From Halorubrum depositum (lineage in GTDB: Archaea; Halobacteriota; Halobacteria; Halobacteriales; Haloferacaceae): a stretch of DNA of 64,000 nt. Shown piece after piece: positions 35,463-45,052 of the stretch. The stretch spans positions 434,001 to 498,000 of the forward strand of contig NZ_VCNM01000002.1 in NCBI RefSeq assembly GCF_007671725.1, given 5' to 3'. Each line of letters starts with the position of its first letter. Position 1 is the stretch's first letter. A program made the translations under genes and the position numbers. A model generated the notes under the pieces. It had not been told where the DNA came from. It searched no databases and saw only the letters and a program-made list of their open reading frames with translations.

Positions 35463-36455
35463 CTACAGCGTCTCCTTCACGCCCAACACGCGCTCTTCCG
35501 CCTCGCGCCCGGGGTCCCACTCGCTCCCGTCGCGCTCGGCCTCCCGGTGGTCGGCGACGGTGCGTGCCATCGCCTCGTCGACGGGCGTCGACTCCCAGCC
35601 GAGTTCGGCGAGGGCACACGTGTCGAGCAGGTGGGGGTACTCGCGGTAGAGGGTGAAGTCGTCCGGTTCGAGCCCGCCGGCCGCGAGCGCGTCCCCGCTC
35701 GCGGGCACGACCTCGCAGTCGGTGCCGGCGGCGTCGGCGATCGCCTCCAGCGTCTCCTCGAGCGTGAGCGCCCGGCGGTCGCCGACGTTGTAGGCGGCGC
35801 CGGGCTCGCCGCGCTCGGCGACGACCCGGAGCGCGCTCGCGACGTCCTCAACGTACGCGCGGTGCCAGAGGTTCTGGCCGTCACCGGGGACGACGACGCG
35901 GTCGTGCGAGAGTACGCGGTCGATCCAGTAGTCGAGCCGCTCGGTGTAGTCGTCGGGGCCGTAGACGATGCAGGGCCGGACCGCGGTCGCGTTGACTCCC
36001 TCCTCGGCGGCCTCGAAGACGATTCGGTCGCCCTCGGCCTTCCGGTTGCCGTACGTCTCCATGCTCTCGTCGGTCGCCTGTTCGGGCGTGCAGGGACGCA
36101 GCGGCGTCTCTCCCTCGCGTTTGGGGATCTCCTCGGCCGCGTAGCTCGACCCGGAGGAGACGTACACGTAGCCGTCGACGTCGGCGAACACGTCGACCGC
36201 GGCCGCCACGTCGGTCGGATGGTAGGCGACGCAGTCGATCACGACGTCGGGCTCTGCCGAGAGCTTCGCCGCCCGGAGGTCGCGCTCGTTCGTCCGGTCG
36301 CCCTCGACGTGCGTCACGCGCTCGTCGGCGGCGAAGGGATTCTCGTGATTCCCGCGGTTCAACATCGTCACCGCGTACCCGTTCGCGAGCAGGTCGGAGA
36401 CGGTGTGCCGGCCGATGAACCGCGTGCCGCCGACGACGAGCGCCGTGTCGGTCAT
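35463..36455 (-). CDS. NAD-dependent epimerase/dehydratase (extended SDR)
   Basis: 330 aa. The Rossmann nucleotide-binding motif is LVVGGTRFIGRHTV (GGTRFIG, the atypical form lacking the canonical GxxGxxG Tyr pair). SGSSYAAEEIPKREG is in place of the catalytic Ser/YxxxK region, with YGNRKAEGDRIVFEA supplying YxxxK. The sequence resembles chloroplast-CSP41/atypical SDR RNA-binding relatives and sugar epimerases. ATG 36455; GTG 36461 is an alternative. Function unassigned beyond a nucleotide-sugar or NAD-linked role. Confidence 0.85.
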   Translation of the reverse strand: MTDTALVVGGTRFIGRHTVSDLLANGYAVTMLNRGNHENPFAADERVTHVEGDRTNERDLRAAKLSAEPDVVIDCVAYHPTDVAAAVDVFADVDGYVYVSSGSSYAAEEIPKREGETPLRPCTPEQATDESMETYGNRKAEGDRIVFEAAEEGVNATAVRPCIVYGPDDYTERLDYWIDRVLSHDRVVVPGDGQNLWHRAYVEDVASALRVVAERGEPGAAYNVGDRRALTLEETLEAIADAAGTDCEVVPASGDALAAGGLEPDDFTLYREYPHLLDTCALAELGWESTPVDEAMARTVADHREAERDGSEWDPGREAEERVLGVKETL

Positions 36456-36527
36456 ATCCACCCTCGGTCCAGCGAGTTCAAAAGCGTGACCGAACCGGAA
36501 CGGAGCGGGCGGAGGACCGCGCTGCCC

Positions 36528-36674
36528 TCACTCGTCGTACTTCCCGCGCGGCCCCTCGCCGCGCCACCGACGATAGAGCAGGTACGCGATTCCGAGCCCG
36601 AGGAACCACGTGCCGACCCCGAACACGGCGTATCCGACCCCGATCAGGAACTCTCCGGTCGGCACTCCGAACAT
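36528..36674 (-). CDS. Small membrane protein of 48 aa
   Basis: A short frame between the epimerase and the zinc-ribbon gene. A glycine-rich transmembrane helix (about 6-34, with FGVGTWFLGLGIAYLLY) is followed by the basic-acidic tail RRWRGEGPRGKYDE. Third codon positions are almost all G/C, like neighbouring genes. The positive-inside pattern fits a membrane protein with a cytoplasmic C-terminus. Family not recognised. Confidence 0.62.
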   Translation of the reverse strand: MFGVPTGEFLIGVGYAVFGVGTWFLGLGIAYLLYRRWRGEGPRGKYDE

Positions 36675-36753
36675 ACTCGGATTCGGCGTCTCGACCACAT
36701 AAACGCTCCGAGCGAGGGTCAGTTACACGGTCCCGGCGCTCGTACGTCGCCCC

Positions 36754-37233
36754 ATGACAGACCGCAGTCGCCGTCGACCGTGGCTCGCCGCCCTGTTGGC
36801 GCTCGTCGTCTCCGGGCTCGGACACGCGTATCTCCGCCGCTGGGCGCGCGCGCTCGGCTGGTACGTCGCGGTCACCGCGACGCTCGTCGTGATCGTTCCC
36901 GACGCGGCGGTGGAGCGGCTCATCGCCGGCGACGCGCCGCCGATCGCCGACGTCGCGCCGGCCGTGCTCGTCGTCGCCGCCAGCGTGATCGACGCGTACG
37001 TCCTCGCGCTCCGGAACAACCGAGAGTACGACCGCGAAGAACGGGCGGCGGAGCGCGTTGAATCCGGCGCGACGACGCCCCCGTCGTCTGCCGCGTCGCC
37101 CGCGGACCGCTCCGACGGATCGGCGGTCGACCGGGACCGAGAGGCGGACGCGGTGTCGTGTCCGCACTGCGGCCGCGACACCGATCCGGCGTTCGACTTC
37201 TGTCAGTGGTGTGCCGAACCGGTCGACGAGTGA
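36754..37233 (+). CDS. Membrane protein with C-terminal zinc ribbon (DUF7575-like)
   Basis: 159 aa. Two to three hydrophobic helices in the first 90 residues (PWLAALLALVVSGLGHAYLRRW, YVAVTATLVVIVP, VLVVAASVIDAYVLAL) resemble TM2-like SGLGHxYLRRWxRA modules. A linker is followed by the zinc ribbon VSCPHCGRDTDPAFDFCQWCAEP (CxxC, CxxC). Function unknown. Confidence 0.82.
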   Translation: MTDRSRRRPWLAALLALVVSGLGHAYLRRWARALGWYVAVTATLVVIVPDAAVERLIAGDAPPIADVAPAVLVVAASVIDAYVLALRNNREYDREERAAERVESGATTPPSSAASPADRSDGSAVDRDREADAVSCPHCGRDTDPAFDFCQWCAEPVDE

Positions 37234-37319
37234 GGTCGGTAGAAACGAACGACGCGGGAGCTAGTGGGTGCAACCGTATTAAAGGGGAATCCGACGAGAC
37301 CGAGACGGGAGATCCCGCC

Positions 37320-39818
37320 TCAGAAGAGGTAGAACAGCGGGAAGATGAACACCCAGACGATGTCGACGAAGTGCCAGTAGAGGCCGAAGTACTCCACCGG
37401 GCGCTCGTCGTCCAGGTAGTGCCCCTGGTAAGCCCTGACGAACAGGAAGCAGGCGATCAGGAGGCCGATGACGACGTGGAGGCCGTGGAGCCCCGTCGTG
37501 ACGTAGTAGATCGACGCCTGGATCGGGTCGCCGTGTGCGTTCGACGCGATCATCACGCCGCGGTCGAAGATCTCGTGTTCCCACTCCCACATCTTGATCG
37601 AGAGGAACGTGAGGCTGAGCGCGATCGTCGCGCCGAGCGAGGCCAGCAGGCCCTTTCGGCTGTTCCGGTGGGCGGCGACGAGCGCTAAGATCACCGTGAA
37701 CGAGGAGGTGATCAGCACGAACGTGTTAATGAGCCCGGGCAGCGACTCCGTCAGGGGCTCCCACGTGCGCCAGCCGGCGTTGTACCGGACGAAGATGGCC
37801 GCCGAGAGGAACGCGCCGAAGACGATCACGTCGGACGCCAGGAAGAACCACATCCCCAGCTTCACCTTCTCGACGCCGTTGAACGGCCACCGCTCGGCGA
37901 ACTCGCTGGGCGGCGCGTAGAAGTCCTCTAACCCCCACTTCACGCCGCTGGCGATCAGTCCGACGAGGCCGACGACGATGAACACGGGATAGACGATGTT
38001 CGAGATCTCGACGCTCGTCGACGCGAGCGACTCGCCGACGATGAACGTCACCGAGTCGGCGAAGCCGGACAGCCCGAACAGGAAGAACCCGGTCATCAGC
38101 GAGAGGGCGAACGGCCAGATGCTCGCGTGGCTCGGATGTTTGTCCCAGTACGGATACTTCTTGATGTGCTCGGAGTGGCTGTCCCCGCCGTCGGTCGCGG
38201 CGTTGCCGTCGCCGTCGGTCTTCACCGCCGGACCGCCGTCGGGCACGTAGTCCTTCACGAACTCGAGCTTGCCGGACGCGTACGAGGGGCGATTCGGCCA
38301 ATTCTCGAGCGGCGGCGGCGAGGAGATGGCCCACTCGGCGGTCCGCGAGTAGTCCCACGGGTTATCGCCCGCCTCCGGGCCGGAGACGTACGACTTCGCG
38401 AAGTTGTAGAACATGATGAAGAACGAGAACCCGAGGATGAACGCCCCGATCGTCCCGATCTGGTGGAAGGTCTGGAACTCGGGGTTGTACTCGAAGACGC
38501 GGCGCGGGGTCTCCCAGCCGAGGAACATGGAGAAGTACACCATGTTGAAGCTGACGAAGAAGATCACGAAGTGAAGCTTCCCCAGCAGCTCGTCGTACAT
38601 CTTCCCGGTCACCTTCGGGAACCAGTAGTAGGCGCCGCCGAACAGCGCCGTCGCGCCCCCGAACATCACGTAGTGGAAGTGCGCGACGACCCAGTAGGTG
38701 CCGCGGAACTCGTAGTCGAGGACGATGGCGCCGAGGAACACCCCGGTGATGCCGCCGAGGATGAAGAGGAGCAGCGCGCCGAACGCGAAGAGGAACGGCG
38801 TCGTGAACTGGATCCGCCCCTTAATTAGCGTGTAGATCAGCGAGAACACGACCAGGTCGAAGGGGAGCGAGATCCCGATGGTGGTCGCCATCATCAGCGT
38901 CTTGATCTCCAGGTTGATCGTCGTGAGGAACATGTGGTGCATCCACACGAGGAACGACTGGACGGAGATGAGACAGATGGCGATGATCACCCACTTACGC
39001 CCGACGAGCCGGCGGCCGGAGAACGTCTGGAACAGCTCTAGCATGACCCCGAGCGCCGGGAAGAAGACGATGTACACCTCCGGGTGACCGAAGAACCAGA
39101 ACAGGTGACCCCAAAGCAGGGAGCCGCCCTCGGTCGCCGAGAAGTACACCGAGCCGAGCACGCGGTCGGACGCGAGGATGAGTCCGACGGCGAGCAGCGC
39201 GGCGAACGCGAACAGCATCATCCACACGGTCGCGAGGATCCCCCAGGTGAACATCGGCATGTCCATGATCCCCATCCCCTCGGCGCGCGAGTGATGGATG
39301 GAGGTGAGGAAGTTCACGGTCGAGGCGGTGATCCCGATGGTGAACATCGCGAGCGCCATCACCGCCCCCGTCGATCCGATGCTCGGCGTGTACATCGGGA
39401 TGTTGAGCGGGGCGTACATCGTCCACCCGGCGCTCAGCGTGCCGCCCTGGAAGAAGCTGATCCCCAGCAGGACGCCGGAGAACAGGTACATCCAGTACGA
39501 GAGCGCGTTCAGCCGCGGGAACGCGAGGTCGTCCGCGCCGATCTGGAGCGGAACGAAGTAGTTCGCGAAGCCGAAGCCGAACGGAGAGAGGAACCAGAAC
39601 ACCATTATGAGCCCGTGAGCGGTGACGGCCTCGTTGTACGCGAGCCCGGAGAGCACCGGGTTCGCCGGGTCCCAGAGCTGGACGCGGATCAGCAGCGCCA
39701 GCACGCCGCCGAACAGCAGGAAGAACAGCGCGGTGATCGTGTAGAGGATCCCGATGTCCTTGTGGTTCGTCGTCACGAGCCAGCGCTTGACCGAGGTCGT
39801 CGGCGGGAGCTCGCTCAT
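37320..39818 (-). CDS. coxA: Cytochrome c oxidase subunit I/III fusion (aa3 type)
   Basis: 832 aa, a natural fusion. Residues about 1-530 are subunit I, with heme ligands in [11 protein letters not shown] and [12 protein letters not shown], the CuB/Tyr motif [14 protein letters not shown], and the HHMF pair. Residues about 560-832 are subunit III-like, with [30 protein letters not shown] and a helix ending in [17 protein letters not shown]. It reduces O2 to water at the membrane and pumps protons. It overlaps coxB by 4 nt (ATGA), so the two are co-translated. Subunit IV is at 34267. Confidence 0.96.
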   Translation of the reverse strand: MSELPPTTSVKRWLVTTNHKDIGILYTITALFFLLFGGVLALLIRVQLWDPANPVLSGLAYNEAVTAHGLIMVFWFLSPFGFGFANYFVPLQIGADDLAFPRLNALSYWMYLFSGVLLGISFFQGGTLSAGWTMYAPLNIPMYTPSIGSTGAVMALAMFTIGITASTVNFLTSIHHSRAEGMGIMDMPMFTWGILATVWMMLFAFAALLAVGLILASDRVLGSVYFSATEGGSLLWGHLFWFFGHPEVYIVFFPALGVMLELFQTFSGRRLVGRKWVIIAICLISVQSFLVWMHHMFLTTINLEIKTLMMATTIGISLPFDLVVFSLIYTLIKGRIQFTTPFLFAFGALLLFILGGITGVFLGAIVLDYEFRGTYWVVAHFHYVMFGGATALFGGAYYWFPKVTGKMYDELLGKLHFVIFFVSFNMVYFSMFLGWETPRRVFEYNPEFQTFHQIGTIGAFILGFSFFIMFYNFAKSYVSGPEAGDNPWDYSRTAEWAISSPPPLENWPNRPSYASGKLEFVKDYVPDGGPAVKTDGDGNAATDGGDSHSEHIKKYPYWDKHPSHASIWPFALSLMTGFFLFGLSGFADSVTFIVGESLASTSVEISNIVYPVFIVVGLVGLIASGVKWGLEDFYAPPSEFAERWPFNGVEKVKLGMWFFLASDVIVFGAFLSAAIFVRYNAGWRTWEPLTESLPGLINTFVLITSSFTVILALVAAHRNSRKGLLASLGATIALSLTFLSIKMWEWEHEIFDRGVMIASNAHGDPIQASIYYVTTGLHGLHVVIGLLIACFLFVRAYQGHYLDDERPVEYFGLYWHFVDIVWVFIFPLFYLF

Positions 39819-40591
39819 GCGGGAACACCTCCGACTGCGGCGGCGTCGAGGCTCGCGCTGGAGGAGTTACCGCTGGAGGAGTTACCGCCCGTGCCCTCGT
39901 ACCACTCCTCCCACTCGTCCTGCGGGAGGACCGTGATCTGTCCTTTCATCGCCGAATGCCCCTGCCCGCACAGCTCGAAGCACTCGACCCTGTACGTCGC
40001 TTCGCCGCCCTGCGCCTCGACCTCCTCGGAACTCACGGAGAACCAGACTTCGCTGGTCTCTCCGGGGATAGCGTCGGACTTTATCCGTAACTCCGACGAT
40101 CCGAAGTTGTGCCACACGTCGCGTGAGGTCACATCGAGGTTGATCCGGTGATCGGCCGGCACGACCATCTCACCCGTCGTGGTGTGGCCGTTCGGGTACT
40201 CGTACTCCCAGCCGAACTGGTACCCCTCGACGAGGATCTCGATGTCGCTCTCCTCGTTCGTGTCGGGGCCCTCCTCGACGTAGAGGAGGATCCCGTACGC
40301 GTACACGACCAGACTGATGACGACGATCGCGCTCAGTCCGAACGAGAGGAAGAGCTTCTTCGCTTTCGGACCGCCCTGTCCCGTCGGGAGCTCGCCGACG
40401 ACCGGCGCGTCGAAGTCCCCTTTCCGTTCGCCCCCGTCGTCCCGGTACTTGTACACGTTCCACAGCGTGTACGCGACGACGATCGTGCCGACGAGCGTAC
40501 CGAGCGCGAGGAAGACGAAGAAGATCTCGTCGAAGACCTCCGCCTGCGCGCGCCAGCCGCTCCCCTGTTGCAGGATAATTGGATCTATCAT
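39815..40591 (-). CDS. coxB: Cytochrome c oxidase subunit II
   Basis: 258 aa. Two N-terminal transmembrane helices (about 20-42 and 80-102) precede a cupredoxin domain. CuA ligands are complete: His in [14 protein letters not shown], then [16 protein letters not shown] supplying Cys-Cys-His-Met. [14 protein letters not shown] contains the conserved aromatic patch that receives electrons, probably from a halocyanin. ATG 40591 starts [12 protein letters not shown]; the longer frame to 40633 is rejected. First gene of the coxBA operon. Confidence 0.96.
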   Translation of the reverse strand: MIDPIILQQGSGWRAQAEVFDEIFFVFLALGTLVGTIVVAYTLWNVYKYRDDGGERKGDFDAPVVGELPTGQGGPKAKKLFLSFGLSAIVVISLVVYAYGILLYVEEGPDTNEESDIEILVEGYQFGWEYEYPNGHTTTGEMVVPADHRINLDVTSRDVWHNFGSSELRIKSDAIPGETSEVWFSVSSEEVEAQGGEATYRVECFELCGQGHSAMKGQITVLPQDEWEEWYEGTGGNSSSGNSSSASLDAAAVGGVPA

Positions 40592-40822
40592 GTTCGTCTG
40601 TCTGCTCTTGTTTCCCCCTTGGCGATGGCACACTTAGCTCTTGTGTAGCGCGGCCAGACGGCCCGCTCCGTGCTCCCGGACGAACGGTTCGGAGGACGGC
40701 GACCGAAGGGGGTTGACACCGGCCGATCCGCGTCGGACCGAACGCCTTTGGGACGTCACTCCGGACGTGTATACGAAGGCTATTTGTACACGCGAACGGA
40801 CCGCCTAATAACGAAACCCACC
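40592..40822. promoter_or_regulatory. Divergent promoter region between coxB and a membrane-protein gene
   Basis: 231 bp with no ORF of its own. It must hold both divergent promoters. An AT-rich CGGACCGCCTAATAACG stretch lies 10-30 nt before the right-hand start. No GAAC-N2-GTTC dyad of the kind seen near 58 kb occurs here. Confidence 0.45.
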
Positions 40823-41278
40823 ATGGTCTCACTCACGCTCTTGAGCACGGCACTAATGGGGCTGCTCGTCGCGGCCACCTTCCTCGCCGTCGCGAAGATC
40901 GGCGCGCAGCGAACGGCGCCCGGGACGGACGAATCGCCCGACAGATACGCCGCGGTCGTCGGCGCGCTCCGGGACGTCGCGCAGAAACCGGTCGTCTGGG
41001 CCGTCGCGTTCGTCGCCATCGCGGTCGGCATGGGCGGTGTCGCCCTGCTCGCGGTCGGCGACTTCGGGCTCCCCGAGGGGCTCTCCGGGAGCCTCCTCGG
41101 CGTCGCCTACGCCGCCGTCGGACTGCTGGTGACCGGGTTCGTCTTCCTCGGCGCGTACTTCGCCACTCGGGGGCGCGGGCTCGGCAACGCCCACGGCGTC
41201 GCGGCGGGCTCGTTCGCCGCCGGACTCGTCTTCCTCGTCCTCATCGCGGTCCAGCTCCTCGTCGGCGTCGTCGGCTGA
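40823..41278 (+). CDS. Multi-pass membrane protein next to the cox genes
   Basis: 151 aa with four transmembrane helices (MVSLTLLSTALMGLLVAATFLAV, VVWAVAFVAIAVGMGGVAL, SLLGVAYAAVGLLVTGFVFLGAYF, AAGLVFLVLIAVQLLVGVVG). No Cys or obvious metal ligands. Divergent from coxB, which suggests a link to oxidase assembly or membrane bioenergetics; this is inference from position. The ATG at 40823 is preferred because upstream in-frame sequence is promoter-like. Confidence 0.72.
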   Translation: MVSLTLLSTALMGLLVAATFLAVAKIGAQRTAPGTDESPDRYAAVVGALRDVAQKPVVWAVAFVAIAVGMGGVALLAVGDFGLPEGLSGSLLGVAYAAVGLLVTGFVFLGAYFATRGRGLGNAHGVAAGSFAAGLVFLVLIAVQLLVGVVG

Positions 41279-41327
41279 GGACGGTTCGGTCCGCCTCGTC
41301 GTCGGGAGGGGTCGACCGGCTCGCGCA

Positions 41328-41333
41328 TTTTTT
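41328..41333 (+). terminator. T-run terminator candidate
   Basis: Six consecutive T in an otherwise GC-rich context (GCGCATTTTTTCGCG), 50 nt after the stop codon of the membrane-protein gene and before a convergent gene. Archaeal RNA polymerase terminates at such U-tracts. Confidence 0.5.
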
Positions 41334-41337
41334 CGCG

Positions 41338-41538
41338 TTACGCGACGGCGACGCCGTTCCGGGCGAGGTAAGCGCTCGCGGCCTTGATTTCGACCGGGCT
41401 CCCGATGATGCGACAGTAGCCGTCGTTCTCCACGATCGTCACGGTGAACCGCTCCTCGAACCGCTCCCCGAGTGCGTCGAGGGCGGGACACGGGAGGACG
41501 ATCTGCGTGCTGTCACGGAGGCTCAACGGATCGGGCAT
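41338..41538 (-). CDS. VNG_1110C family small protein
   Basis: 66 aa. The pattern DSTQIVLPCPALDALGERFEERF, then VTIVENDGYCRIIGSPVEI and AASAYLARNGVAV, matches a small haloarchaea-specific family whose function is unknown. Two Cys (about 17 and 42). ATG 41538; the frame open to 41712 is basic upstream and not used. Convergent with the preceding gene and divergent from the DRG GTPase. Confidence 0.8.
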   Translation of the reverse strand: MPDPLSLRDSTQIVLPCPALDALGERFEERFTVTIVENDGYCRIIGSPVEIKAASAYLARNGVAVA

Positions 41539-41711
41539 TCGTCTTGCGTGGTACACTCTTCTCTCCGATATAACGGTGTCGAATCGCCGACACGATGCGG
41601 GGAGCGTTCGCACGGATCGCCCCCGTGACCGACCCGTAAACGGTTCGCAGGTGGGCCGGCCGGCGGACCGAAGGAACACCTTTAACGAGACGAACGGCCG
41701 ACTGTACGCCA

Positions 41712-42821
41712 ATGGGACTGGAAGAGGAGATCGAGGACCTCCGCGAGGAGATCGCCGACACGCCCTACAACAAGGCCACGGAGGCCCACATCGGGCGCCT
41801 GAAGGCGAAGCTCGCGGAGAAGAAAGAGAAGCTGGAGAACCAGTCCTCCGCCGGCGGCGGCCACGGGTACGCGGTCGAGAAGCACGGCGATGCCACGGTC
41901 GCCTTGGTCGGGTTCCCGAGCGTCGGAAAGTCCACCCTCATCAACGCCCTCACCAACGCCGACAGCGAGGTCGGCTCCTACGAATTCACGACGCTCGACG
42001 TCAACCCGGGCATGCTGAAATACCGCGGCGCGAACATCCAGATCCTCGACGTGCCGGGGCTGATCGAGGGCGCCGCGGGCGGTCGCGGGGGCGGCAAGGA
42101 GGTCCTCTCGGTCGTCCGGACCGCCGATCTCGTCGTGTTCATGCTCTCTGTCTTCGAGATCGAGCAGTACGACCGGCTCCGCGAGGAGCTGTACGCGACC
42201 AACATCCGACTCGACGCGGAGCCGCCGAACATCAACATCCGGAAGACCCACAAGGACGGCATCGGGGTGACGATGAGCGACGACGTGGGCCTCGAAGAGG
42301 GGACTGTCAAGCAGGTGCTCCGCGAGTACGGCTACGTCAACGCCAAGGTGACGATCCCCCACGACCTGACGATCGACGAGCTCGTCGACGCCGTGATGGA
42401 CAACCGGGAGTACCTCCCGTCGATGGTGACGGTGAACAAGGCCGACCTCATCGACAAGAGCTACCTCCCAACGGTCAAAGAGGAGCTCCGCGAGCGCGAC
42501 CTCGACCCCGACGACGTGCTCTTCATCTCCGCGGAGAAGGAGCTCGGCCTCGACGGGCTCAAAGACCGGCTCTGGGAGGAGCTCGGCCTCATCCGGATCT
42601 ACATGGACAAGCCCGGTCGCGGCGTCGACTACGAGGAGCCGCTGATCCTGTTCGAGGGCGACACGGTCGGGGACGCCTGCGAGAAGATCGGCGGCGAGTT
42701 CGACGAGCGGTTCAAGTTCGCGCGCGTCTCCGGCGAGAGCGCGAAACACGACGACCAGCAGGTCGGGAAGGGCCACGAGCTGGCGGACGAGGACGTGCTC
42801 CGGATCGTGGCGCGGAAGTGA
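41712..42821 (+). CDS. DRG-family GTPase (Obg superfamily, TGS domain)
   Basis: 369 aa. N-terminal helical segment (EEEIEDLREEIADTPYNKAT), G1 ALVGFPSVGKSTLIN, G2 in YEFTTLDVNPG, G3 LDVPGLIEGAAGGRGGGKEVL, G4 VNKADLID, and a C-terminal TGS domain ending ADEDVLRIVARK. This is the archaeal DRG orthologue, a ribosome-linked GTPase with potassium-dependent activity in the family. ATG 41712 follows a CCTTTAACG element by about 27 nt. Confidence 0.95.
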   Translation: MGLEEEIEDLREEIADTPYNKATEAHIGRLKAKLAEKKEKLENQSSAGGGHGYAVEKHGDATVALVGFPSVGKSTLINALTNADSEVGSYEFTTLDVNPGMLKYRGANIQILDVPGLIEGAAGGRGGGKEVLSVVRTADLVVFMLSVFEIEQYDRLREELYATNIRLDAEPPNINIRKTHKDGIGVTMSDDVGLEEGTVKQVLREYGYVNAKVTIPHDLTIDELVDAVMDNREYLPSMVTVNKADLIDKSYLPTVKEELRERDLDPDDVLFISAEKELGLDGLKDRLWEELGLIRIYMDKPGRGVDYEEPLILFEGDTVGDACEKIGGEFDERFKFARVSGESAKHDDQQVGKGHELADEDVLRIVARK

Positions 42822-42855
42822 ACGCGCGGACCGCTCGCGCAGGCGACCCCCCGGG

Positions 42856-44001
42856 CTACAGCCCGAGTTCCCGCCCGAGCACGACGTGTTGGATCTCGCT
42901 GGTCCCCTCGCCGATCTCCATCAGCTTCGCGTCGCGGTAGAAGCGCTGCGGCGCGAAGTCGGTCGTGTACCCGTAGCCGCCGAGCGTCTGGACCGCCTCC
43001 TCGGCGACCTCGCGGGCGGCCTCGCTGGCGTCGAGCTTCGCCAGTGCCGACTCCCGGGTGACGGACTCGCCGGCGTCGTACCTCGCGGCGGCCTTATGCG
43101 TCAGCAGTCGCGCGCGCTCCGTCTGCCGGTGCATGTGGACGACCTTGTCGCGGATCGCGTCGAACTTCGCGATCGGTTTGCCGAACTGCTCGCGCTCGCC
43201 GGCGTACTCCTTGGCGGCCTCGTAGGCGCCCTGCGCGAGCCCGACCGACAGCGCCGCGATCGAGATCCGGCCGCCGTCGAGCGTCTTCATCGTCTGCGTC
43301 CACCCCTCCCCCTCCGCGCCGAGCAGCCGGTCGTCCGGGATCCGGACGTCGTCCAGCTTGATCTCGCAGGTCGGCGAGCAGTTGAGCCCCATCTTGTCCC
43401 AGACGGTCGTTATCTCGAACCCGTCGTCGTCGGGGTCGACGATGAACGTCGAGATCCCGTCGTAGCCGGCTTCGGGGTCGGTGACGGCCTTCACCAGCAC
43501 GCTGTTGGCCACGTTCGCGTTCGTAATGAACTGCTTCGTCCCGTTGAGCACGTACTCGCCGGCGTCGGCGTCGTGCTCCGCGGTCGTGTCCATGTCGGAG
43601 GCGTCGGAGCCGCTGCCGGGCTCCGTGAGCGCCCACGCGCCGATCCCGCCGCCCTCGGCGAGCGGGCGGAGCCACTCCTCCTTCTGCTCGGACGTCCCGA
43701 ACAGCTCGATCGGCTTCGCGCCGAGGGAGGTGTGGGCGGCGTACGAGAGGCCGATCCCGCCGGAGACGCGACCCAGCTCCTCGGTGACGAGGGCGTACAT
43801 GAGCTGGTCGCCGCCGAGCCCGCCGTACTCCTCGCTCACGGGGACGCCCATCATATCGAGGTCGTTCAGGTCGGCGAAGACCTCGTCGGGGAACCGGTGC
43901 TCGTCCTCGATCTCCTGGGCGATCGGCCGGATCTCCTCCTCGCAGAACTCCCGGACGGTGTCGCGTATCATCCGGTGTTCCGCGGGTAGCTCGAAGTCCA
44001 T
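42856..44001 (-). CDS. Acyl-CoA dehydrogenase
   Basis: 381 aa, the normal length. FAD-binding and substrate motifs: IGAWALTEPGSGSDASDM, FITNANVANSVLV, the QFGKPIAKFDAIRDKVVHM helix, and C-terminal TLGGYGYTTDFAPQRFYRDAKLMEIGEGTSEIQHVV. The last segment holds the FAD-binding EGT and, before it, the Gly-Gly-Tyr-Gly motif where the catalytic base Glu normally sits nearby. It catalyses the first alpha,beta oxidation of acyl-CoA, donating to an ETF. ATG 44001 starts MDFELPAEHRMIRD. Confidence 0.94.
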   Translation of the reverse strand: MDFELPAEHRMIRDTVREFCEEEIRPIAQEIEDEHRFPDEVFADLNDLDMMGVPVSEEYGGLGGDQLMYALVTEELGRVSGGIGLSYAAHTSLGAKPIELFGTSEQKEEWLRPLAEGGGIGAWALTEPGSGSDASDMDTTAEHDADAGEYVLNGTKQFITNANVANSVLVKAVTDPEAGYDGISTFIVDPDDDGFEITTVWDKMGLNCSPTCEIKLDDVRIPDDRLLGAEGEGWTQTMKTLDGGRISIAALSVGLAQGAYEAAKEYAGEREQFGKPIAKFDAIRDKVVHMHRQTERARLLTHKAAARYDAGESVTRESALAKLDASEAAREVAEEAVQTLGGYGYTTDFAPQRFYRDAKLMEIGEGTSEIQHVVLGRELGL

Positions 44002-44084
44002 AGGCAAGAATTGCGACCCGCCGGCATAAACGATGCGAACGACCGTGATCGATCCCGGGGCCTCCCCCGTCGTCTCGTTCCCTG

Positions 44085-44165
44085 TGCCCGGCTTTCGAAG
44101 TCCGCCCGCGGTGTTTCGCTTTCGGAGTCCGTCCGCGGCGTCCCCTCCGAGAGGTCCGCCCGAGG
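44085..44165. repeat. Degenerate tandem repeat upstream of the RIO-like kinase
   Basis: Imperfect copies of a unit around CTTTCGAAGTCCGCCCGCGG occur about 30 nt apart (CTTTCGAAGTCCGCCC, CTTTCGGAGTCCGTCC, GAGAGGTCCGCCCGAGG). They lie in the divergent region between the dehydrogenase and kinase genes, upstream of an ATTTAAC promoter element. Confidence 0.45.
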
Positions 44166-44202
44166 ACGCCATTTAACCGTCGTCGCCGCGTTCGGTCCTG
44201 AC

Positions 44203-45000
44203 ATGGAGCTCCGCCGGCTCGTCCGCGGTCGCGTCGACTGGCCCGACATCGAGCGGGTCGTTCGGGAGCTGGCGGACCGGTACGACCGCGAGGAGATGCG
44301 GGTCCGGTTCCTCGACGCCGACAACTGGCTGTCGACGCCGATGGTCCTCGACGACGACCTGTTCGTGAAGGTGATCACGAAACAGAACACGCTCGTCCAC
44401 ACGCTGTTCACCACCGGGCGGAACCTCGGCGCCGTCTCCGCCGGCACCGAGGGCTTCTTCGAGCGCTACGAGACCCCCTACGAGATGGCTCGCCACGAGC
44501 TGGAGGCGACTCGCGAGGTCAGGGAGCTCGGCGTCAACGCCCCGGAGCCGGTCGAGGCGCTGGAGGTCGGCGACCTCGGCGTCGTCGTCTTAGAGTACCT
44601 CCCAGAGTACCGGGCGCTCGACGAGCTCGACCGGGAGGCCGTCGCCGGGCTGGCGCCCGCCTTGTTCGCGACGCTTCGGACGATCCACGACGCCGGGCTC
44701 GCCCACGGCGACCTCCGCGCGGAGAACGTCCTCGTTCGGGACGGCGAGCTGTACGTCATCGACGCGACGAGCGTGAGCGAGGAGGGCCGCGAGTCGGCGC
44801 GGTCGTACGACCTCGCGAGCGCGCTCGCGGCGTTAGAGCCCCTGATCGGCGCGCCAGACGCGATCGACGCCGCGCTGGAGAGCTACTCGACGGACGAACT
44901 GCTCGCCGCGCGTCAGTTCCTCGACTTCGTCGCGATCCGGCCTGACCACGACTTCGACGCCGCGGAGCTGAAGGGAGAACTGGAGAAGCGGACGACGTAG
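44203..45000 (+). CDS. RIO/Bud32-like atypical serine/threonine kinase
   Basis: 265 aa. Kinase features are partial but ordered. A nucleotide Lys is in DDDLFVKVITKQN, an alphaC-like Glu in the region after it, a hinge in VVVLEYLPEYRALDEL, the catalytic loop is HGDLRAENVLV (H-G-D-x4-N), and the metal Asp is in YVIDATS (DAT replacing DFG). The short length and lack of an activation segment resemble RIO and Bud32 lineages. ATG 44203 is about 28 nt after ATTTAAC. Substrate unknown; it could also be an aminoglycoside-kinase-like small-molecule kinase. Confidence 0.78.
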   Translation: MELRRLVRGRVDWPDIERVVRELADRYDREEMRVRFLDADNWLSTPMVLDDDLFVKVITKQNTLVHTLFTTGRNLGAVSAGTEGFFERYETPYEMARHELEATREVRELGVNAPEPVEALEVGDLGVVVLEYLPEYRALDELDREAVAGLAPALFATLRTIHDAGLAHGDLRAENVLVRDGELYVIDATSVSEEGRESARSYDLASALAALEPLIGAPDAIDAALESYSTDELLAARQFLDFVAIRPDHDFDAAELKGELEKRTT

Positions 45001-45052
45001 GGGGAGATCGGAGCCACCGGCGGTGATCGCCCCCGCCACCGGCCGCCCCGGC

